DNA of 11,618 nt, taken from Candidatus Dadabacteria bacterium. Lineage in GTDB: Bacteria; Desulfobacterota_D; UBA1144; Nemesobacterales; Nemesobacteraceae. This document shows, one piece after another, positions 1 through 5,371 of this stretch. Under the pieces are notes generated by a model. It made no database searches, had not been told where the DNA came from, and worked only from the letters and a program-made list of their open reading frames with translations. Location of the stretch: the NCBI GenBank assembly GCA_026709745.1, contig JAPOSJ010000128.1, forward strand, positions 1 to 11,618, given 5' to 3'. The position numbers were made by a program, and so were the translations under genes. The first letter of the stretch is position 1. Each line of letters begins with the position of its first letter.

Positions 1-1
1 G

Positions 2-472
2 GGATCTGACGGTGTTGAGCTTCGGTTACTGAAGTCTGGGGGCTGGTTTTTTTTCAACACTTCTTTTTACGAAGAGGCAAGGCCCGCTGAAACAATTCCT
101 TTCTACAGGACGCAGGTCAAAAACGCCGTGCAGTTTCTGAAAAAGCAGGGGATAAAAAGGGTCAAGGATGAACATAAGCCAGAATCGGCCAAATTCCACC
201 CGCGCTCTTACTACGAAGAGCTTGTGAGAAACGCGGGGTTTGATCTCGTCACCGCGCAGGAATTTGCCGCGGATCTTACGAAAGAAGCTTGGGAGTATAT
301 AAGCTCTTTTCAGCAGTATGCCTCAGGAGCCCTTCACGGCTATCCGGAAGATGTTGCTTCAGACGCCATGAAAAAAGCGGTCGAGCCGGCGATTCTTCTC
401 CATGGGGAAGTAAACGAAGACGGCAACCATTTCGTTACCAGAAAATGGCTTTCCGTCTGTGCGCGAGCCTGA
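2..472 (+). CDS. SAM-dependent methyltransferase-like protein, C-terminal part (5' end outside window)
   Basis: The reading frame is open from the first bases of the window, so this is the 3' part of a longer gene and the GTG at 128 is most likely an internal Val. The first residues contain an L-K-S-G-G-W-F-F-F-N-T segment followed by F-Y-E-E. This matches the 'L-(K/R)-P-G-G' strand and turn late in the Rossmann core of class I methyltransferases (Methyltransf_11/25 type), here with Ser instead of Pro. The roughly 110 residues that follow are a helical tail (Y-Y-E-E-L-V-R-N-A-G-F stretch) of the sort found after the core. The substrate cannot be inferred. The SAM-binding G-x-G motif would lie upstream of the window. 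The gene ends 74 bases before the convergent DUF971 gene. Family assignment is moderate because only the C-terminal part is visible. Confidence 0.65.
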   Translation, partial: GSDGVELRLLKSGGWFFFNTSFYEEARPAETIPFYRTQVKNAVQFLKKQGIKRVKDEHKPESAKFHPRSYYEELVRNAGFDLVTAQEFAADLTKEAWEYISSFQQYASGALHGYPEDVASDAMKKAVEPAILLHGEVNEDGNHFVTRKWLSVCARA

Positions 473-546
473 TTTTACAGTGACGGTACTTCTTGCCTGT
501 AGAGATTTTAAGCATAGTTTTGGGAAAATCCAGAGAAAGCAGGCTG

Positions 547-867
547 TCATTCTCCTGAAACTGCGTTCTTCCTTAGAAAATCGAACGTATAGAACCCTGT
601 TTCGCACCAGTTTTTGCCTATGAATCTTATTGCATAGTTTCCTACGTACTCTATTCTTTCTGGAGCCATGTCATTTTTTCCAAGAGGAATTCGTTTTTTA
701 AAAGGTAGTTTTCCGGTCCTGCTTTTTTTCCGGAGCCTCCTGCAAGTAGCGCAGGGGCATATATTCCTAAGCTCATCATAAAAGAAAACGCTTTGCTCCC
801 CGTCATCCCAGATGATCTGAAGAGCTTTTTCGGTAAATTCGTTTATTTCCTTCGGCTTTGTGTTCAC
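547..867 (-). CDS. DUF971 / gamma-butyrobetaine-hydroxylase N-terminal-like zinc domain protein
   Basis: The 106-residue protein has the DUF971 (GBBH-like_N, PF06155) layout: L-Q-I-I-W-D-D-G at about 16-23, L-R-N-I-C-P-C-A-T-C at 33-42 and V-G-N-Y-A-I-R-F at 75-82, ending T-G-F-Y-T-F-x-x-L-R at 90-99. In human BBOX1 the equivalent domain binds zinc through three Cys of the C-P-C-x-x-C motif and one His in a D-x-H motif. Here Cys37, Cys39 and Cys42 are present but the His position appears to be Cys88. Bacterial stand-alone members are of unknown function; some relatives are fused to Mrp/ApbC iron-sulfur carriers. The start is GTG with no clear Shine-Dalgarno sequence, and no Met lies near the expected N-terminus. 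It is divergent from the sirtuin-like gene and convergent with the methyltransferase-like gene. Confidence 0.85.
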   Translation of the reverse strand: MNTKPKEINEFTEKALQIIWDDGEQSVFFYDELRNICPCATCRRLRKKSRTGKLPFKKRIPLGKNDMAPERIEYVGNYAIRFIGKNWCETGFYTFDFLRKNAVSGE

Positions 868-868
868 G

Positions 869-882
869 AGAATATATATTCT
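869..882. repeat. 14-bp perfect AT-rich palindrome abutting the DUF971 gene start
   Basis: AGAATATATATTCT is perfectly self-complementary and ends one base before the GTG start of the minus-strand gene. On the minus strand the overlapping TAGAAT resembles a -10 box, but no good -35 is seen. It could be a repressor site or part of a promoter. Chance is possible given the AT-rich sequence. Confidence 0.4.
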
Positions 883-931
883 ACACAGCTTTCAGAACAC
901 AATCGATTCCCAGACAAACCTTAGTACCCGT

Positions 932-961
932 TTGCAGGCAGTTAATCCGAGCGGTTATAAT
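932..961 (+). promoter_or_regulatory. Sigma70-type promoter of the sirtuin-like/ThyX-like cluster
   Basis: TTGCAG at 932-937 and a perfect TATAAT at 956-961 are separated by 18 bases, close to the sigma70 consensus. The expected transcription start lies near 966-970, only a few bases before the ATG at 973. No Shine-Dalgarno sequence fits in between, so the first gene may be translated from a leaderless or nearly leaderless mRNA. Confidence 0.6.
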
Positions 962-972
962 CAAAGCCTGAA

Positions 973-1737
973 ATGAGCGAGCAGGAACAGGATGCGCTTA
1001 CGGCTACGGTAAAGTGGATTCAGGAAGCTTCCCAAATAGTTTTTCTTACAGGAGTTGAACTTTCCCTTGAGGTCGGTCTGCCTGATGTTTCAGACTTAAG
1101 CTTCAATCCCGATATAGGAAAATTCAAGAATCGGCCAGAGATCAGAAAGGAGTACTGGGAAAAAATAAGGGAATTCTATCCCAGAATCTCTGAAGCAAGG
1201 CCTTCTCCCGCCCACGAGGCAATTTACGAGATGGAATTTCTCTGCAACGTGGACTGCGTTCTGACCCAGGCAGCAGACGGCCTGCACAGCAAGACCGGCA
1301 GCGAGAAGATAATAGAGATATACTCGACGATAAACTGGGTCCACTGCCATGAATGCGGAAACGATTACCGCACCGACGGAATACTTCTTTCCCTCGAAGA
1401 CAGCAAGACGGGCATTCCAAAATGCAAGGACTGCCAGAGCGACCAGATGAAGCCTCCGATGTCCTTTCCGGGTCAGCCGCTTCCCCACTGGGAGATAAGG
1501 GAATCTTGGATGAGGCTTCAGCACTGCGATCTTTTCATAATCGTCGGCGCGAATCTTGAAATCGAACCCGTGGCGTCTTTTCCTTTCCAGGTGATGAACA
1601 AGGGAAACAGAGTTGTTGTTATCGGCGAGAGAAAAACCTCTGCAGATGATTACGTAAGTGCCGTAATATACGGAAGCCCAAGCCAGATTATGCCTTACAT
1701 AGTCAATAAGCTCAAGGAAACCCATACGGTCTCCTGA
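973..1737 (+). CDS. Sirtuin (Sir2)-fold protein with degenerate active site
   Basis: The 254-residue protein is about the length of bacterial sirtuins and is collinear with them. It keeps the zinc ribbon (Cys125, Cys128, Cys151, Cys154), a D-G-L-H-x-K-x-G-S segment (102-110), G-Q-P-L-P (167-171, for G-E-x-L-P) and G-A-N-L-x-I-x-P (192-199, for G-T-S-x-x-V-x-P). The catalytic and NAD-binding signatures are altered: G-A-G-x-S is G-V-E-L-S (27-31), G-I-P-D-F-R is G-L-P-D-V-S (35-40) and T-Q-N-I-D is T-Q-A-A-D (98-102). The E-L-H-G motif holding the catalytic His is E-I-Y-S (115-118), so Tyr117 sits where His belongs, with the usual 8-residue spacing to the first zinc Cys. The reading frame is intact, which suggests a selected pseudoenzyme rather than a pseudogene. 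It is probably not a deacylase; ligand or protein binding is an inference. The next gene starts 40 bases downstream. Confidence 0.82.
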   Translation: MSEQEQDALTATVKWIQEASQIVFLTGVELSLEVGLPDVSDLSFNPDIGKFKNRPEIRKEYWEKIREFYPRISEARPSPAHEAIYEMEFLCNVDCVLTQAADGLHSKTGSEKIIEIYSTINWVHCHECGNDYRTDGILLSLEDSKTGIPKCKDCQSDQMKPPMSFPGQPLPHWEIRESWMRLQHCDLFIIVGANLEIEPVASFPFQVMNKGNRVVVIGERKTSADDYVSAVIYGSPSQIMPYIVNKLKETHTVS

Positions 1738-1777
1738 AAGCACATGTGGGCCGCGGAAGTGGGACGGGAAAACAGTC

Positions 1778-3271
1778 TTGTCAGTCAAAACAAAAATATA
1801 TGAAGAAAGTGTCGCCCGGGAGATGGAACGCTACGTTTCGAATCTCGACAGGGACATCTACACTATAAGCAATATTCCTGAGGAAGTCGTTGCCGTCATT
1901 TTCGCCTACGTAAGCAGGAGCCCTAAGGGCTTCAGGGAAAACATAAGCACTGTGATAAGGGAGCAGGAGATGGGGAGGGAAAGGGCGGAGAAGTTCCATG
2001 AGAAGTGGGTTCTTAACTACGGTCACTCCTCCGTTGCCGAGCATGCGACTTTGCACATAGGTGTTGAGAGGGTTTCAAGGCTTTTCTCATCCCTGCTTGA
2101 GTGCGCAAACGAATTTCTCTCGTTCACAGAGTATTCCCAGAGATACCAAAGACCCCAAAAGGGCGATAATTACATCCCCCAGGAGCTTGACTCTGTCCCT
2201 GCATTGAAAAAGGAGTTTGAAGAGCTCTGTGATTTTCAGTACGAAGTTTATTCAGAGTTAAACTCCAGGCTTTTTGATTTCTTGAAAAGAAAGTTTCCCG
2301 TTTCTGCGGGTAAGGATGAGAAAGTTCACCTAAGGGCGCTTGAGAAAGTAGCTTTTGAAGACGCTAGATATGCCCTTAATCTCTCAACGCTTACGAACCT
2401 CGGCATGACGGCGAACGCAAGAGCCATGGAGCAGACCATCTCCGCGCTTCTCTCAAGCCGCTACCCGGAAGTGAGAAGGAGAGCGGAGGAGATAAAAAGC
2501 GAAGTAAGGTTCTCTGTTCCAACGCTTGTAAAATACGCAGATGAAAACCCCTACATAGTGAAAACGCGTGAGGCACTTGAGGAATTCTCCCGCTTTGTTC
2601 CGGCCTCCGCGGAAAACAACCCCCGGAACAGGCCTTCGGTTTTTCTTTTTGACTACACAGGGAGGGGAAAGGAGTATCCGCAGACTGAAGCCTTGAGAGA
2701 GATAGCAAGAGGTCTTCTTTTCGAGTTCTCAGAACTTTCTGCGGGTGACGTAGAGAAATATCTATGCGGAAATGCGGCGGAGCTTGAGAAGATTTTTTCA
2801 ATCGCCGTAAGGGAGCTTGCAAAGCATGACAATCCGGCTGGGATATTCAGATCGGTTAACTACGGAGTGGAATTTGTACTGAGCGAGGCGGCGTGGCATC
2901 AGCTGCTCAGGCACAGGAAAGTCAGCTGGACTGCAAAGGAACCTTCAGTCGGGGAAGGGATTACGATTCCTCCTCATATTACGGAATCAAAAACAGAGGA
3001 ACTTCTGCTCAAGGCTGTCAGGCAAAGCGAGGGGCTCTACAAACGGCTTGTTGACGCTGGTTTTCGTGACACGGCAAGCTACACCGTCACAAATGCCCAC
3101 AACAGAAGGGTCTGCGGTAGGTTTGATCTCTGGGAGTTCTATCACCTTACAAATCTGCGCATGTCTGCGGGGGCACAATGGGATATAATGAACATTGTCA
3201 GCGAACTTGCAAGGAGCATTGAACAGGTACACCCGCTTTTTGTACGTTCCGCGTTGAAAAGGGTCGATTAG
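1778..3271 (+). CDS. FAD-dependent thymidylate synthase-like protein, tandem ThyX (two divergent halves)
   Basis: ThyX makes dTMP from dUMP using FAD and methylenetetrahydrofolate, and is normally about 220-250 residues acting as a homotetramer. This protein has 497 residues and two ThyX-like halves. The N-half has Y-G-H-S-S-V-A-E-H (81-89), the latter part of the signature (S115, E118, S120, R122-Y123), E-D-A-R (194-197) and N-A-R (213-215), but A-N-E (110-112) where R-H-R should be. The C-half has R-H-R (378-380), Ser383, N-L-R (459-461) and A-Q-W-D-I (466-470), but has lost the E-x-S-x-R-Y and E-x-A-R elements. The start is TTG at 1778 with a weak upstream GGGA; ATG 1823 is a later alternative but would remove conserved-looking N-terminal sequence. 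It is likely co-transcribed with the sirtuin-like gene. It may be a true thymidylate synthase with a composite site or a diverged flavin/nucleotide protein. Confidence 0.85.
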   Translation: MSVKTKIYEESVAREMERYVSNLDRDIYTISNIPEEVVAVIFAYVSRSPKGFRENISTVIREQEMGRERAEKFHEKWVLNYGHSSVAEHATLHIGVERVSRLFSSLLECANEFLSFTEYSQRYQRPQKGDNYIPQELDSVPALKKEFEELCDFQYEVYSELNSRLFDFLKRKFPVSAGKDEKVHLRALEKVAFEDARYALNLSTLTNLGMTANARAMEQTISALLSSRYPEVRRRAEEIKSEVRFSVPTLVKYADENPYIVKTREALEEFSRFVPASAENNPRNRPSVFLFDYTGRGKEYPQTEALREIARGLLFEFSELSAGDVEKYLCGNAAELEKIFSIAVRELAKHDNPAGIFRSVNYGVEFVLSEAAWHQLLRHRKVSWTAKEPSVGEGITIPPHITESKTEELLLKAVRQSEGLYKRLVDAGFRDTASYTVTNAHNRRVCGRFDLWEFYHLTNLRMSAGAQWDIMNIVSELARSIEQVHPLFVRSALKRVD

Positions 3272-3302
3272 TACCGCTTGGGAGGGAAGAAAAAACATTC
3301 TG

Positions 3303-3521
3303 ATGTCACTTGAGCCTGTAAGAAGATGCGAGGAGTGCGGTTATGAGACAACGGCGAAAACAGATGTCTGCCTTTCCTGTGGAGAGAGTTTGCGGCCCAG
3401 GGCAAAAGGTGGCGTCAGGGGACTTATTCGAAGCCTGATACTCGTGGCGATTGCACTCTACATACTTCTATCCTCCTTCAAGGTTTTCGGATTATTACCA
3501 GGGGTGAGATGCTGTGGCTGA
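3303..3521 (+). CDS. Small zinc-ribbon protein with one membrane segment
   Basis: The 72-residue protein starts with a treble-clef/zinc-ribbon pattern, C-x-x-C at Cys9 and Cys12 and again at Cys23 and Cys26. A basic linker (R-P-R-A-K-G-G-V-R) is followed by one hydrophobic helix at about 41-60, and a short tail ends in Cys-Cys-Gly. The likely topology is a cytosolic zinc ribbon anchored in the inner membrane. A GGAGG at 3281-3285 is the best ribosome-binding site, but its spacing to the ATG is long (about 17 bases). The last 8 bases overlap the start of the pentapeptide-repeat gene, so the two are probably translationally coupled. No specific function is recognised; such proteins are common and poorly characterised. 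Confidence 0.65.
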   Translation: MSLEPVRRCEECGYETTAKTDVCLSCGESLRPRAKGGVRGLIRSLILVAIALYILLSSFKVFGLLPGVRCCG

Positions 3522-4011
3522 CCCTAGCCATATCTTGAAAGCAAAAGAGGGCACGGCCGCGTGGAACCTCTGGCGGGAGAATGAGCCCGGCATTGTGCCT
3601 GATCTTGGCTGGGCGAATCTTAAAGGACTTGTTCTTGAGGGTGCTGTGTTTGCGAAATCGTCTCTTAAGCTTGCCTTCTGTAAAGGATGCAGTTTTGCGG
3701 GTGCGGATTTTTCCGGGGCGAACATGCGTGGAGTCAATCTTGAGGGCTGTGACCTTCGCGGTGCGGTCTTCAGGGATGCAAACCTTGAAGGGGCACACAT
3801 CCTAGGCGCTGATCTTACCGGTGCTGATTTCGGCGGAGCCAATCTCAAGCTTGCGAATTTCGACGGGGCGATCCTTAAGGGTGCTGATCTTACCGGTGCG
3901 AGAAAATTGAAGGCTTCGCAGCTTTTTTCTATAAAGAATCTTGAGAACCTTAAGGTTTCAGAGGGTGTCTTGGAAAAGGTGAGAAATCAATCTCCCCATT
4001 TGTTTGAATGA
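3514..4011 (+). CDS. Pentapeptide-repeat protein
   Basis: Of the 165 residues, about 34-128 form 19 consecutive pentapeptides of A-(D/N)-(L/F)-x-G type (for example A-D-L-T-G, A-N-L-E-G, A-D-F-S-G), interrupted only by small substitutions. This predicts a right-handed quadrilateral beta-helix of nearly five coils. A short non-repeat head (1-33) and a helical tail (about 131-165) flank it. The GTG start has a GGGGTGAG ribosome-binding site at about 3500-3507 and overlaps the upstream zinc-ribbon gene by 8 bases. The family includes Qnr/MfpA gyrase-protecting DNA mimics, but most members have no known activity. This one is shorter than Qnr (about 218 residues) and no Qnr-type loops are visible. 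No signal peptide or membrane helix is seen, so it is probably cytosolic. Confidence 0.92.
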   Translation: MADPSHILKAKEGTAAWNLWRENEPGIVPDLGWANLKGLVLEGAVFAKSSLKLAFCKGCSFAGADFSGANMRGVNLEGCDLRGAVFRDANLEGAHILGADLTGADFGGANLKLANFDGAILKGADLTGARKLKASQLFSIKNLENLKVSEGVLEKVRNQSPHLFE

Positions 4012-4171
4012 TTCCTGCCGCACAGGACAGAGCTTTTCATATTTTAAGTTAAGAGTGCCCCTTTACTTTCAAGCTTCTTCTAGGAAAAGCGGGGAAGGGT
4101 AATAAATGATTGTGCAAAGCTGGGCTGCAATTTTTACGAATTCCGTTTTACCAATTGCAATGCTTACAGTC

Positions 4172-4200
4172 TTGCGGGCACCGTGACAATTCATTAATTT
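4172..4200 (+). promoter_or_regulatory. Possible promoter of xseA
   Basis: TTGCGG at 4172-4177 and TAATTT at 4195-4200 lie 17 bases apart, and the ATG of xseA is 16 bases further on. The -10 match is only fair. The 205-base gap after the pentapeptide-repeat gene makes a separate promoter reasonable. Confidence 0.3.
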
Positions 4201-4216
4201 ACTTAGCAGTTTCAAG

Positions 4217-5368
4217 ATGGACAGAAGAATCTACAGAGTATCGGAAATCAATTCTTCAATCAAAGAGGCGGTTGAGTTTGAGTTCGGCGGGGAGACGGTA
4301 TGGGTCACAGGGGAGATTTCCGGTTTCAAGGGACATTACGCAAGCGGCCACTGGTATTTTTCACTTAAAGACGACCAGAGCCAGATTTCTGCCGCCTGCT
4401 TCAGAGGTAGCAACCAGCAGATAAAGTTCACTCCGGAGAATGGAATGGATGTCATATGCGCTGCGCGAGTCGGAGTTTACGAGAAAAGCGGTATTTACCA
4501 GCTCTACGTAAGCGATATGGAACCTAGGGGGGTGGGTGCAGACGCTCTGGCACTTGAAAAACTCAAGCAGAAGCTTCTTGAAGAAGGCCTTTTTGAAGCA
4601 TCGAAAAAACGCCCCCTTCCTTTCCTTTCCCGCAGAATAGGAGTTGTCACTTCTCCTTCGGGAGCAGCTGTGAGGGATATTATCAAGGTCGTATACAGGA
4701 GGTCTCCCAATGTCGAGGTTGTTATTTCTCCAGCAAGTGTTCAGGGAGATAACGCCCCGGCCGAAATACTCGAAGCCCTTGACAGGCTTTACTCAATAGA
4801 TGGACTTGACCTTGTAATCGTCACTAGAGGAGGAGGGTCAAAAGAGGACCTGAAGGCTTTTAACGACGAGGCGGTCTCAAGAAAAATCGTCGCCTCTCCT
4901 TTTCCTGTCATCTCGGCCGTGGGTCATGAAGTGGACGTGACAATAGCAGATCTTGTATCCGATGTTAGGGCCGCCACACCTTCAATGGCTGCTGAGCTTG
5001 CAGTAAGGGAAAAAAGGGAGATCGCAGACAATCTCGAGCAGCTTCGCCACAGGCTTAGCCGATCCCTCACAAACCGTATGGACATGTTCTCCATGCAGCT
5101 TGATGGACTCTCAAACAGCTTCAGTCATCATATGATTTCACGAATCCAAAATCTCGAACAGCGCATCGAGAATTACTCTGGCAAACTCGCTTCACTTAAC
5201 CCTTTCAGCGTTCTTGAGAGGGGGTATGCAATCGTATCAAAACAGAGAAGCGAGGAGATTGTGCAGGATTCCCGCACGCTTAGTCCCAGTGAAAAACTTG
5301 TCCTGAAGTTGAGTAGGGGAAAGGCTTTCTGCAGCGTCGAGAGAACGGATAACGAATCTCAGGGCTGA
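4217..5368 (+). CDS. xseA: Exodeoxyribonuclease VII large subunit
   Basis: XseA is the catalytic subunit of exonuclease VII, a metal-independent single-strand DNA exonuclease used in repair. The N-terminal OB fold (about 1-100) has V-W-V-T-G-E-I-S and G-H-W-Y-F-S-L-K-D. The catalytic domain shows S-P-S-G-A-A-V-R-D (146-154), R-G-G-G-S-K-E-D-L with F-N-D-E (204-218), and G-H-E-V-D-V-T with D-V-R-A-A-T-P-S (236-256). Asp154, Arg204, His237 and Asp240 line up with the E. coli essential residues Asp155, Arg205, His238 and Asp241. The L-N-P-F-S-V-L-E-R-G-Y motif (327-337) is near the C-terminus. At 383 residues it is about 70 shorter than E. coli XseA; the loss is in the helical region that carries the small subunit. 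No xseB is adjacent: downstream lies a convergent gene 3 bases away. The ribosome-binding site is weak. Confidence 0.96.
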   Translation: MDRRIYRVSEINSSIKEAVEFEFGGETVWVTGEISGFKGHYASGHWYFSLKDDQSQISAACFRGSNQQIKFTPENGMDVICAARVGVYEKSGIYQLYVSDMEPRGVGADALALEKLKQKLLEEGLFEASKKRPLPFLSRRIGVVTSPSGAAVRDIIKVVYRRSPNVEVVISPASVQGDNAPAEILEALDRLYSIDGLDLVIVTRGGGSKEDLKAFNDEAVSRKIVASPFPVISAVGHEVDVTIADLVSDVRAATPSMAAELAVREKREIADNLEQLRHRLSRSLTNRMDMFSMQLDGLSNSFSHHMISRIQNLEQRIENYSGKLASLNPFSVLERGYAIVSKQRSEEIVQDSRTLSPSEKLVLKLSRGKAFCSVERTDNESQG

Positions 5369-5371
5369 TTT

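Noticed and set aside
128..472. GTG at 128 as the start of a separate 114-residue gene
   Set aside because: The frame is open to the window edge and the upstream residues carry the methyltransferase L-K-x-G-G motif, so the GTG is internal.
1096..1788. Long 230-residue frame antisense to the sirtuin-like gene
   Set aside because: The sense strand encodes a clear sirtuin-fold protein; the antisense product has no family pattern and is a shadow frame.
3495..3848. Minus-strand frame rich in Ala-Pro-Ser repeats
   Set aside because: It is the antisense image of the pentapeptide repeats, which explain the periodicity.
4013..4027. TCCTG-CCGCA-CAGGA hairpin after the pentapeptide-repeat gene as a terminator
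   Set aside because: The stem is only 5 bp and the nearest T-run is short and displaced by several bases.
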